DNA of 12,889 bases from Bifidobacterium sp. UBA744. Its GTDB lineage: Bacteria > Actinomycetota > Actinomycetes > Actinomycetales > Bifidobacteriaceae. Below are positions 7,144-12,889 of the stretch, one piece after another. The notes beneath the pieces were generated by a model, which saw nothing but the letters and a program-made list of their open reading frames with translations, made no database searches and was not told where the DNA came from. Location: positions 493-13,381 of the forward strand of contig DBKS01000019.1 of assembly GCA_002298605.1 (NCBI GenBank), read 5' to 3'. Both the position numbers and the translations under genes were made by a program. Every line of letters starts with the position of its first letter. The first letter of the stretch is position 1.

Positions 7144-7175
7144 ATGCGTGGATAACGTCCCTCTCGGAAGCCCTC

Positions 7176-7928
7176 TCAGAGGTCCAGGAACTGGTCAAGG
7201 CCGATGGTCAGTCCCGCATGGCCGCCATCGGCCAGCTTGCGCACGGCCAGCAGCACGCCGGGCATGAAACTTGTGCGGTCAAAGCTGTCGGCGCGAATGG
7301 TCAGTTGCTCGCCCGCATTGCCGAACAGGACTTCCTGATGGGCGTTCAGCCCGCGCAGGCGCACCGCATGCACGTGAATGCCGTCAATCGTTTGGCCGCG
7401 TGATCCGCCGTCGGTCTGCGTGGCGTCCGGCACCGGGCCAAGTCCGGCGGCCCGTCGGGCGGCGGCGATGCCGCGCGCGGTGTGGAGCGCGGTGCCGGAC
7501 GGCGCATCCACCTTGGTGGGATGGTGCAGCTCGATGACTTCCGCGGATTCGAAGTACCGGGCGGCGATCGTGGCGAAGTGGTCGGCCAGCACGGCGGAAA
7601 TCGCGAAATTCGGGGCGATGAACACGGCCTGGTCCGGCTTCGGCGCATGCTTGAGGGCTTCGCGCACCCGCGCAAGCTTGTCGTCGGTCCAGCCGGTGGT
7701 GCCGACCACCACATCGACGCCCCGGCCGATAAGCGTGAGCACATTGTCAAGTGAGACGGCGGGCACGGTGAATTCCACGGCCACGTCGGTGTTGGACGGC
7801 GCAATCGCAGTCAGATCGTCGCCGGCATCCAGTGCCAGCGCCAGCTCGGTGTCCTCCGCGCCGCGAACCGCATCCACCACATGCGATCCCATGCGCCCCT
7901 TCGCGCCCACCACCGAAACCTTGATCAT
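7176..7928 (-). CDS. dapB: 4-hydroxy-tetrahydrodipicolinate reductase
   Basis: This enzyme reduces hydroxytetrahydrodipicolinate to tetrahydrodipicolinate with NAD(P)H, the step after DapA in the diaminopimelate/lysine pathway that feeds peptidoglycan. The 250-aa length fits the shorter actinobacterial DapB proteins. Visible features are the Rossmann loop GAKGRMG (8-14), VEFTVP (51-56), GTTGW (76-80), APNFAISAVL (105-114) and the catalytic/substrate signature ELHHPTKVDAPSGTA (133-147). His136/Lys139 lie in the active-site region and the SGT dipicolinate-binding residues are present. The start at 7926-7928 is supported by AAGGAG five bases upstream. The reading frame continues upstream well past this ATG, but that part overlaps the oppositely oriented 5-FCL gene and is not coding. 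The gene is monocistronic here, divergent from 5-FCL and convergent with the 69-aa gene. Confidence 0.97.
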   Translation of the reverse strand: MIKVSVVGAKGRMGSHVVDAVRGAEDTELALALDAGDDLTAIAPSNTDVAVEFTVPAVSLDNVLTLIGRGVDVVVGTTGWTDDKLARVREALKHAPKPDQAVFIAPNFAISAVLADHFATIAARYFESAEVIELHHPTKVDAPSGTALHTARGIAAARRAAGLGPVPDATQTDGGSRGQTIDGIHVHAVRLRGLNAHQEVLFGNAGEQLTIRADSFDRTSFMPGVLLAVRKLADGGHAGLTIGLDQFLDL

Positions 7929-7951
7929 AGCTGCTCCTTGCAATGCTGGTT

Positions 7952-7970
7952 CATGCCTGGGAAAGGCATG
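7952..7970 (-). promoter_or_regulatory. Inverted repeat in the dapB leader
   Basis: CATGCC (7952-7957) and GGCATG (7965-7970) form a perfect 6-bp inverted repeat around a 7-nt loop. In the dapB mRNA it would lie just upstream of the Shine-Dalgarno. It may be an operator or a small leader hairpin. I see nothing resembling a full lysine riboswitch in this short space. Confidence 0.4.
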
Positions 7971-7983
7971 CTGTGCGCTCACC

Positions 7984-8013
7984 ATCATATCGTCCGTCTC
8001 CGTGGCGCGTCGG
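7984..8013 (-). promoter_or_regulatory. Possible dapB promoter
   Basis: On the minus strand TATGAT (7984-7989) is a good -10 match (5 of 6). An 18-bp spacer leads to CCGACG (8008-8013), a poor -35 that keeps only GAC. Transcription from near 7977 would give a leader of about 50 nt that includes the inverted repeat at 7952-7970. Confidence 0.35.
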
Positions 8014-8068
8014 ACCTGTCCGCTGGATATATTGGCTGGCGGATATTCGTGTTGCGGCGGCATTATGC

Positions 8069-8722
8069 ATGGGGGACGGTGAATCCGTGGACGGTGAAGG
8101 TTGTCAGGGCAAGGCGGAACTTCGGCGGCGGGCCATCGCAATGCGCCTGCGAACCACGCGGGATGACCGTCTCCGGCAGGGGCAGGCCGTCGTCCGGGCG
8201 TTTGCCGCATCGGGGGTTGCCGTGCGGACCGGGGATGTCGTGGCGGCATATGTGTCGATGGGATCCGAGGTGGACACGCGTCCGCTGCTGTCGCGGCTGC
8301 TCGCCACCGGGTGCACGGTGTTGGTTCCGCGGCTGGGCGGCGGCCTTGACATAGGGTGGAGCGAGCTCGAATCCTTGAAATCGTTGTCAAACGTGGGTGC
8401 CGGCCGGCCGTGGGAGCCGTCGGATGGGGCAGTGCTGCCGCCCGGGACTCTGGGAAGGGCGTCGCTGATCCTGGTGCCTGCCCTGGCTGTGGACGCGCGC
8501 GGCACTCGCCTGGGGCGCGGTGGCGGGTGGTACGACAGGGCGCTGGCCGTTCGTCGGCCGGGGACGCCGGTTGTCGCCGTGTGCTGGCCCTGGGAGAACC
8601 GTGTTGCCGACGGCGAGCGGGGATTGCTGCCCGCATTGGGCCACGATGTGCCGGTTGACGCCGTGCTGACCGGCGAGGGGCTGACTTGGACGGGTCGTAT
8701 GCACTGTCCTGCGAACGACTAG
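8069..8722 (+). CDS. 5-formyltetrahydrofolate cyclo-ligase
   Basis: This enzyme uses ATP to convert 5-formyltetrahydrofolate to 5,10-methenyltetrahydrofolate, returning the storage form to one-carbon metabolism. From ATG 8069 it has 217 aa, a normal size. The early KAELRRRAI stretch matches the usual N-terminal basic helix involved in nucleotide binding. The family signature GRGGGWYDR (149-157) is present, with Trp where most members have Tyr. The segments AAYVSMGSEVDTRPLL and ILVPALAVDARGTRLG are also typical. The start is uncertain: no clear Shine-Dalgarno precedes ATG 8069, and GTG 8087 is an in-frame alternative. The frame is open back to 7943 but would then overlap the dapB control region. 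Next to an FmdB zinc ribbon, it follows an arrangement also seen in mycobacteria (Rv0992c-Rv0991c, from memory). Confidence 0.93.
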   Translation: MGDGESVDGEGCQGKAELRRRAIAMRLRTTRDDRLRQGQAVVRAFAASGVAVRTGDVVAAYVSMGSEVDTRPLLSRLLATGCTVLVPRLGGGLDIGWSELESLKSLSNVGAGRPWEPSDGAVLPPGTLGRASLILVPALAVDARGTRLGRGGGWYDRALAVRRPGTPVVAVCWPWENRVADGERGLLPALGHDVPVDAVLTGEGLTWTGRMHCPAND

Positions 8723-8759
8723 GATATGAACGGTTGAAATCTGTGCAAGAACCATATCC
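8722..8759 (+). repeat. Inverted repeat between 5-FCL and fmdB-like gene
   Basis: GGATATG (8722-8728) and CATATCC (8753-8759) are a perfect 7-bp inverted repeat separated by 24 nt, starting at the last base of the 5-FCL stop. TTGAAA (8733-8738) inside it resembles a -35 box, and TATCCA (8755-8760), 16 bp further on, is a weak -10. This could be an operator around a promoter for the zinc-ribbon gene or a loose mRNA hairpin. Confidence 0.3.
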
Positions 8760-8781
8760 ATGGAAATGAGGGGATAGTCAC

Positions 8782-8979
8782 ATGCCTACGTATCATTACC
8801 GCTGCAAGAGCTGTCAGTACGATTTCACCCAGGTTCAGTCCTTTAGCGACGATCCGATTACCGTATGCCCGAAGTGTGGACAGGAGCAGGTGCGCAAGGT
8901 GTATGCCGCCGTGCCGATCGAGTTCAAGGGGCATGGCTTCTATCGCACTGACGGCGCCTCGCATTCCTCGTCCAAATAG
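8782..8979 (+). CDS. FmdB-family zinc-ribbon protein
   Basis: This encodes a 65-aa protein of the FmdB/CxxC_CxxC_SSSS family. Two CxxC knuckles, Cys8/Cys11 and Cys29/Cys32, form a zinc ribbon, preceded by the family-typical MPTYHYRC start. After the ribbon come VYAAVPIEFKGHGFYRTD (residues 40-57, nearly invariant in the family) and a Ser-rich tail. GAGGGG (8768-8773) is a plausible Shine-Dalgarno 8 nt before the ATG. The Mycobacterium tuberculosis relative Rv0991c, also beside a 5-FCL gene, has been described as a redox-regulated chaperone (Ruc) with a longer disordered tail. Here the tail is only a few residues, so the same function should not be assumed. A zinc- or redox-dependent role is plausible. 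Confidence 0.93.
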   Translation: MPTYHYRCKSCQYDFTQVQSFSDDPITVCPKCGQEQVRKVYAAVPIEFKGHGFYRTDGASHSSSK

Positions 8980-9156
8980 CGCGTGTCCCGGTGACTCGAG
9001 CGGATCATGAGGCGCTTCACGGACCTGTAATACGCCCATAGCGAATTTCCGCCGGGATTCGCGTCGCCTTTTCGGCGGCGCCGCCGGGATTGGGCACATT
9101 CGACCACAGTCAGCCGGATAGTTGCCCCATGCATCCGCGTCCCGCATGATGCGGAT
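8980..9156. other. Intergenic region with GC-rich hairpin and 11-bp direct repeat
   Basis: The 177-bp gap holds GCGTCGCC (9061-9068) pairing with GGCGGCGC (9074-9081), 8 bp with one G-T pair around the loop TTTTC. The hairpin is framed by a direct repeat, CCGCCGGGATT, at 9049-9059 and 9081-9091. No T-tract follows the stem, so intrinsic termination is doubtful. I see no clear promoter or Shine-Dalgarno for the downstream SAF gene and no small gene. Confidence 0.5.
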
Positions 9157-9897
9157 ATGACTGGGAACACATTGCAACGACGGCGTCTAATCGTCATGGG
9201 AAGGCGGTTGTTGTCCGCATGGTGCGCAGGTGTGGCGGTTTGGCTGGCCCTGCAGTTCGCCGCCGCGCTTGTCGGCAGGGAGCCCGTGGTGGTCGCCTCG
9301 ATGGACATCGCGCGGGGCGAGCGGCTTTCGGACGAGAACCTGACGGTGGTTGAGGCGCCCGTTTCATCGATGGGCGAGTTGGCCACGCGATCCGTCGACC
9401 GGCTTCGCGGGCGCATTGCGCTGGCCCCGATGAGCCGCGGACAGCCGGTGTATGAGGCTTCGCTTGCCGTCGCCCCGATCCCTCCCGATGGCAGCACCAT
9501 CATCGAGGTGCGCCTCGCCAGCGTTCCGGAACATTTGATCGCGGGTGATCATGTGGATCTCGTGTCGTCGGTGGGATGTGCGCAGACGTCGTCGCCGGTT
9601 GCATCGGGGCCGTTGCCGCAGGTATCCGATGGGACGGAACGGGCGGCGGTATGCGTGCTGGCCCGCGACGCGTTGACGCTTGTCGCCCCCTCGGCACGGC
9701 TCGACGCCGATTCGGATAACGGTTCTTCGAATGCCATCGGCGTGACGGGGCAGTCCTCCGAACAGCGCGCGGAGTTGCAGGTTACGGTCGCGCTTGATCC
9801 GGATGAGGCGTTGACGGTGCTGGCCCAGCAGGAGGCCGGGCCGATCCTGGCGGTGAGTCGCGCAAGCGACGGTGGCATGGGTGACGGCGACGAATGA
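9157..9897 (+). CDS. Membrane-anchored SAF-domain protein (CpaB/FlgA-like)
   Basis: This encodes a 246-aa protein with a basic N-terminus (RRR at 8-10, RR at 16-17), one hydrophobic segment (about 18-40) and then an outward-facing SAF domain (about 43-105). The SAF signature is visible in VVVASMDIARGERLSDENL and in the later GRIALAPMSRGQPVYEASL. SAF domains occur in CpaB/RcpC pilus-assembly and FlgA flagellar chaperones. No pilus or flagellar genes are present here, so a pilus role is unsupported. A following region (about 110-230) with GDHVDLVS and a Ser/Ala-rich stretch resembles the RcpC/CpaB C-terminal part. ATG 9157 is taken as start; ATG 9196 (residue 14) is the alternative, and neither has a good ribosome binding site. 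SAF genes near FmdB and 5-FCL genes recur in actinobacteria (from memory). Confidence 0.83.
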   Translation: MTGNTLQRRRLIVMGRRLLSAWCAGVAVWLALQFAAALVGREPVVVASMDIARGERLSDENLTVVEAPVSSMGELATRSVDRLRGRIALAPMSRGQPVYEASLAVAPIPPDGSTIIEVRLASVPEHLIAGDHVDLVSSVGCAQTSSPVASGPLPQVSDGTERAAVCVLARDALTLVAPSARLDADSDNGSSNAIGVTGQSSEQRAELQVTVALDPDEALTVLAQQEAGPILAVSRASDGGMGDGDE

Positions 9898-9923
9898 CCC
9901 GGCGAAGCGTCCCACCCGCGAAG

Positions 9924-9939
9924 TACGGTAAATCCTATG
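9924..9939 (+). promoter_or_regulatory. Possible leaderless promoter of dapA
   Basis: TACGGT (9924-9929) fits the TANNNT -10 pattern and lies exactly 7 nt before the dapA ATG, which has no Shine-Dalgarno. This is the arrangement of leaderless transcripts common in actinobacteria. No good -35 is visible, and the hexamer matches TATAAT at only 3 positions, so this is a weak call. Confidence 0.25.
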
Positions 9940-10842
9940 AGTGACGGTGACATGCATCTGCTAGAGCCGGCCCCCTTTGGCCGCATCCTTCCCGCTATGG
10001 TGACCCCGATGAAAGCCGATGGTTCGGTTGACTTCGAGGCGGCACAGCATCTTGCGCAGTCCTTGGTCGCGGACGGTGCGGATGGTCTGGTGGTCAACGG
10101 CACCACTGGCGAATCCCCGACCACGCATATGGACGAGAAGGTCGATCTGGTCCGTGCCGTCAAGGAGGTCGTGGATGTGCCGGTGATCTCCGGTGCCGGA
10201 TCCAACGACACGGCCCATACCGTGCGGATGGTCGAGCAGACCCAGGAGGCCGGTGCTGACGCGGTGCTGGTCGTCATGCCGTATTATTCCCGTCCCAGCC
10301 AGGATGGCATTGTGGGGCACTACCGGGCCGTGGACGCGGTGGCTGAGAAGCCGATCATCGTATACGACGTGCCCGGCCGCACCGGTCTGAAGGTCACCAT
10401 CGAAACGTATGATCGCCTTGCCGAGCTGGACCACGTGAAGGCCGTGAAGGACGCCACCGGCGATCTTGCGGCGGCGGTGGAGAAACAGCAGCGCACCGGG
10501 CTGGCCTGGTACTCCGGGGACGACGGTTTGTTCCTGCCGTTCCTGTCCATCGGCGCGGTCGGCATCATCTCCGTGATCGCTCATGTGGCCTCCAACCCGA
10601 TGCGCAGGCTGGTCGAGGCCTTTGACCGCGGCGACATCGCCACCGCCCGCAAACTCGCCAACCAATTGGCCCCGCTGGTGCACGCCCTGAACGGAGACGG
10701 CTATCAGGCCGTGATGGCGAAGGCCGCATGCCGGATCGCTGGCAAGATTCCCTCCACCGCGATGCGTCTGCCGAATATCGGCGCCAACGCCAAGCAGCTG
10801 GATAAGGCCGAGGAAGGCATGCGCGCCGCCGGTCTACTCTGA
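9937..10842 (+). CDS. dapA: 4-hydroxy-tetrahydrodipicolinate synthase
   Basis: This enzyme condenses pyruvate with aspartate semialdehyde, the first committed step of diaminopimelate/lysine synthesis, through a Schiff base. The 301-aa length is standard for this TIM-barrel enzyme. Diagnostic residues are all present: GTTGES (55-60), the MPYYSRP loop (114-120), YDVPGRTG (143-150, with Tyr143 and Arg148 in the roles of E. coli Tyr133 and Arg138) and the Schiff-base lysine Lys171 in VKDATGD. The start is ATG 9937. ATG 9952 (residue 6) is a possible alternative, but both lack a clear Shine-Dalgarno. The substrate of DapB is the product of this enzyme, yet dapB lies about 2 kb away on the other strand, so the two are not co-transcribed. 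RNase J follows 56 nt downstream. Confidence 0.97.
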   Translation: MSDGDMHLLEPAPFGRILPAMVTPMKADGSVDFEAAQHLAQSLVADGADGLVVNGTTGESPTTHMDEKVDLVRAVKEVVDVPVISGAGSNDTAHTVRMVEQTQEAGADAVLVVMPYYSRPSQDGIVGHYRAVDAVAEKPIIVYDVPGRTGLKVTIETYDRLAELDHVKAVKDATGDLAAAVEKQQRTGLAWYSGDDGLFLPFLSIGAVGIISVIAHVASNPMRRLVEAFDRGDIATARKLANQLAPLVHALNGDGYQAVMAKAACRIAGKIPSTAMRLPNIGANAKQLDKAEEGMRAAGLL

Positions 10843-10848
10843 CACGTC

Positions 10849-10870
10849 GCCCCCTGCCTAATGCGGGGGC
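10849..10870 (+). terminator. Strong GC hairpin between dapA and rnj (leader structure or weak terminator)
   Basis: GCCCCC (10849-10854) pairs with GGGGGC (10865-10870). An inner GC/GC pair (10856-10857 with 10863-10864) extends it across a one-base T bulge, leaving the 5-nt loop CTAAT. It begins six bases after the dapA stop. An A-rich tract rather than a T-tract follows, so on the + strand it is not a canonical intrinsic terminator. It could be an mRNA 3'-end stabiliser or part of the rnj leader. Confidence 0.45.
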
Positions 10871-10898
10871 AAAGAAATAGGAAATACCGAATACAAGA

Positions 10899-12683
10899 AT
10901 GGCAAGAAGAAACAACACCAACAGACAACGCAATCAAAAAACATCCAGGGCGGGCAAGGCTCCCGCTGCCACCGGCTCGCAGCAGGGCGTGCAGCTTGTG
11001 GCGCCCCCCAAGTACCGCAAGGGATCCATGCGCATCGTCCCGCTTGGCGGTCTGGGCGAGATCGGGCGCAATATGAATGTGATCGAGTACAACGGTCACC
11101 TGCTGCTCATCGACTGCGGCGTGCTTTTCCCCGAGGAGGAGCAGCCGGGCGTCGATCTCATTCTGCCCGATTTCAGCTATATCGAGCATCGTCTCGACAA
11201 GGTCGAAGCGCTGGTGCTCACGCACGGTCATGAGGATCACATCGGCGGCGTGCCGTACCTGCTGAAGCTCCGTCCCGATATTCCGCTCATCGGTTCCAAG
11301 CTCACGCTGGCTTTTGTGGACGCGAAGTGCAAGGAGCATCGCATCAATCCCGTGGAGCATGAGGTCTCCGGCCGCGACAAGATGAAGGTCGGTCCCTTCG
11401 ACCTCGAGTTCGTCACCGTGACCCATTCCATTCCGGACGCCCTGGCCGTTCGCGTCAAGACTCCGGCGGGATCCCTGATCGACACCGGCGACATCAAGCT
11501 CGATCAGCTGCCGTTGGACCATAAGATCACCGATCTGGTGGAGTTCGGCAAGCTGGGCGAGCAGGGCATCGACCTGCTCATGATGGATTCCACCAATGCC
11601 GAGATTCCTGGATTCGTCAAGCCCGAGACCTCGATTGGACCGGCCCTTGACCATGCCTTCGCCGAGGCCACGCGCAAGATCATCGTGGCGAGTTTCTCCT
11701 CCCATGTGCACCGTGTGCAGCAGGTGGTCGACACGGCCCACAAGTATGGCCGCAAAGTGGTGTTCGTCGGCCGGTCCATGGTCCGCAATATGGGCATCGC
11801 CGCCGATCTGGGCTATCTCCACATCCCCGAGGACACGGTTGTGGACCTGAAGCAGGCCCGCGACATCCAGGACGACAAACTGGTGTACATGTGCACCGGC
11901 TCGCAGGGCGAACCCATGGCGGCGCTTGGCCGCATCGCGGACGGCAACCACCCCGACATCCAGATCAACGAATTCGATACCGTGATCTTGGCCAGCTCGC
12001 TGATTCCGGGCAACGAGCACGAGGTGTACAAGGTCATCAACAAGCTTGTGCAGCTGGGTGCCCGCGTGGTGAACCGCGATAATGCCGCCGTGCATGTCTC
12101 CGGCCATTGCAACGAGGGCGAGCTGCTGTACATGTACAACATCGTCAAGCCCAAGTGCGCGATGCCCATCCACGGCGAGAACCGCCATCTGGTGGCCAAT
12201 GGCCTGATCGCCGTGAAAACCGGCGTGGACCCGCAGAATGTGGTGCTCGCCCAGGACGGCGACGTGGTGGATCTGTACCACGGCCGCGCCGCGGTTGTCG
12301 GCTCCGTGCCGTGCGGCTACGTGTATGTCGACGGTGATTCGGTGGGGGAGCTCACCGACGAGGAGCTGGAGAAGCGTCGCATCCTCGGCTCCGAAGGATT
12401 CGTCTCCAGCTTCGTGGTCGTCGACACCGAAGCCAGCGAGGTGGTGAACGGCCCGAAGATCTTCCTGAACGCCGTGGCCGAGGACGAGAGCGAATTCGAC
12501 CAGGTGCGCACGCAGATCGTCTCCGCCTTGGAGGACGCGATGATCCACGGCACCAAGGACACGCATAAGCTGCAGCAGATCATGCGCCGCTCGCTGGGCA
12601 GCTGGATCTCCCGCAAGCTTCGTCGCAAGCCGATGATCGTGCCGGTGGTGGCCGATATCGCCGATGTGGACGAAGATCGCTGA
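10899..12683 (+). CDS. rnj: Ribonuclease J
   Basis: This is a metallo-beta-lactamase/beta-CASP ribonuclease with 5'-to-3' exonuclease and endonuclease activity, central to mRNA decay and rRNA maturation in actinobacteria. It has 594 aa. After a basic, probably disordered N-terminal extension (about 1-40), the MBL core shows GGLGEIGRN (about 49-57), the zinc motif HGHEDH (109-114), His176 in THSIPD and Asp198 in DTGDIK. The beta-CASP part carries SFSSHVHRVQQ and VHVSGHCNEGEL, and the last zinc region reads MPIHGENRHL. The C-terminal domain ends with a basic stretch SWISRKLRRKPMIVP. ATG 10899 is the natural start; the only Shine-Dalgarno-like sequence, AGGAAA at 10879-10884, is 14 nt away, which is unusually far. 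The first 25 codons are strikingly A-rich, including AGA codons rare elsewhere here. All catalytic ligands are intact. Confidence 0.97.
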   Translation: MARRNNTNRQRNQKTSRAGKAPAATGSQQGVQLVAPPKYRKGSMRIVPLGGLGEIGRNMNVIEYNGHLLLIDCGVLFPEEEQPGVDLILPDFSYIEHRLDKVEALVLTHGHEDHIGGVPYLLKLRPDIPLIGSKLTLAFVDAKCKEHRINPVEHEVSGRDKMKVGPFDLEFVTVTHSIPDALAVRVKTPAGSLIDTGDIKLDQLPLDHKITDLVEFGKLGEQGIDLLMMDSTNAEIPGFVKPETSIGPALDHAFAEATRKIIVASFSSHVHRVQQVVDTAHKYGRKVVFVGRSMVRNMGIAADLGYLHIPEDTVVDLKQARDIQDDKLVYMCTGSQGEPMAALGRIADGNHPDIQINEFDTVILASSLIPGNEHEVYKVINKLVQLGARVVNRDNAAVHVSGHCNEGELLYMYNIVKPKCAMPIHGENRHLVANGLIAVKTGVDPQNVVLAQDGDVVDLYHGRAAVVGSVPCGYVYVDGDSVGELTDEELEKRRILGSEGFVSSFVVVDTEASEVVNGPKIFLNAVAEDESEFDQVRTQIVSALEDAMIHGTKDTHKLQQIMRRSLGSWISRKLRRKPMIVPVVADIADVDEDR

Positions 12684-12697
12684 ATCATTCGAATCGC

Positions 12698-12715
12698 AAG
12701 GAGTCATACGAAATG
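12698..12715 (+). promoter_or_regulatory. Ribosome binding site of pepN
   Basis: AAGGAG (12698-12703) lies 9 nt before ATG 12713, deciding the start of the last, truncated gene. The rnj stop is only 29 nt upstream of that ATG, so co-transcription is possible. Confidence 0.75.
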
Positions 12716-12889
12716 CCGGGATCAAACCTGACCAGGCTGGAAGCCGAGGAGCGCAACAGCGTCGTCTCCGGGCCGATCCACTATGCCGTTGCGCTGGACC
12801 TGACGACCGGCGCCAAAACCTTCGGGTCGACCACCACCGTCACCTTCGGCGCCACCGAGGGGGCGGACACTTTCCTCGATCTCATCGCC
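12713..12889 (+). CDS. pepN: Aminopeptidase N, N-terminal part (truncated by window edge)
   Basis: Only the first 59 codons are present; the frame is open to the end of the window. The start MPGSNLTRLEAEERNSVV and the following YAVALDLTTGAKTFGSTTTVTF match the N-terminal beta-domain of actinobacterial M1-family lysyl/alanyl aminopeptidases (PepN), cytosolic zinc enzymes that trim peptides. The catalytic HExxH region lies outside, so activity cannot be judged. The ATG is supported by an AAGGAG site, and the gene follows rnj closely. Confidence 0.88.
   Translation, partial: MPGSNLTRLEAEERNSVVSGPIHYAVALDLTTGAKTFGSTTTVTFGATEGADTFLDLIA

Noticed and set aside
7943..8068. Upstream extension of the 5-FCL frame
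   Set aside because: It covers the dapB leader and promoter candidate, and the sequence bears no resemblance to the enzyme's N-terminus.
7929..8636. Upstream extension of the dapB frame
   Set aside because: It would overlap the 5-FCL gene on the other strand. The internal ATG at 7926-7928 has a good AAGGAG site and the normal MIKVSVVGAKGRMG start.
10704..12725. Minus-strand reading frame of 673 codons opposite rnj
   Set aside because: His/Asp/Val-rich antisense shadow of RNase J; the plus strand carries all catalytic motifs.
1..12889. Defence island, prophage, transposon or CRISPR
   Set aside because: No integrase, transposase, terminal repeats, spacer arrays or tRNA attachment sites were seen. 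The surroundings are housekeeping genes, so an anti-phage role for the pseudo-helicase unit is only a remote possibility.

Overview
The window looks like a chromosomal core region of a high-GC Gram-positive bacterium, most probably a Bifidobacterium. That assignment is an inference from high GC, actinobacterial protein types (an FHA protein followed by a DUF4011/Upf1-like helicase relative, a 5-FCL/FmdB/SAF cluster, an actinobacterial RNase J and PepN) and gene style. I see no rRNA, tRNA, CRISPR array, insertion sequence or phage gene. No gene-free stretch exceeds 300 bases; the longest are 387-582 and 8980-9156.

Layout. (1) 3-386: rplL, the end of a ribosomal protein operon whose start lies outside the window. 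(2) 583-1932: a MATE-family multidrug/cation antiporter. (3) 2039-7094: a tight three-gene unit on the + strand with its own good promoter candidate (TTGACG-N18-TGTAAT, 1929-1958). It encodes an FHA-domain protein (GTG start with a near-perfect Shine-Dalgarno), a 1224-aa helicase/nuclease-like protein and a 69-aa basic protein. The second gene begins 5 nt after the first; the second and third overlap by ATGA. (4) 7176-7928, minus strand: dapB. (5) 8069-9897, plus strand: 5-formyltetrahydrofolate cyclo-ligase, an FmdB-type zinc-ribbon protein and a membrane-anchored SAF-domain protein. (6) 9937-10842: dapA. (7) 10899-12683: RNase J. (8) 12713 to the window end: the start of pepN.

How the genes relate. 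dapA and dapB encode consecutive steps of the diaminopimelate/lysine pathway, here on opposite strands and about 2 kb apart. rplL, rnj and pepN are translation, RNA-decay and peptide-turnover housekeeping genes. 5-FCL next to an FmdB zinc ribbon is a known actinobacterial neighbourhood.

The most interesting part is region 3. The 1224-aa protein keeps the length and domain order of an actinobacterial DUF4011-type superfamily 1 helicase with a C-terminal MTES_1575-type nuclease fold. By manual alignment, nearly every catalytic motif I can locate has been replaced: Walker A (EPANRDTA instead of GPPGTGKS), Walker B (DASA instead of DEAS), motif III, motif VI arginine, and the nuclease Asp and Glu. 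The reading frame is intact and it is coupled to an FHA phosphothreonine reader and a small basic protein. I propose it as a pseudoenzyme scaffold working with a phospho-signalling adaptor. The function is unknown and this is inference.
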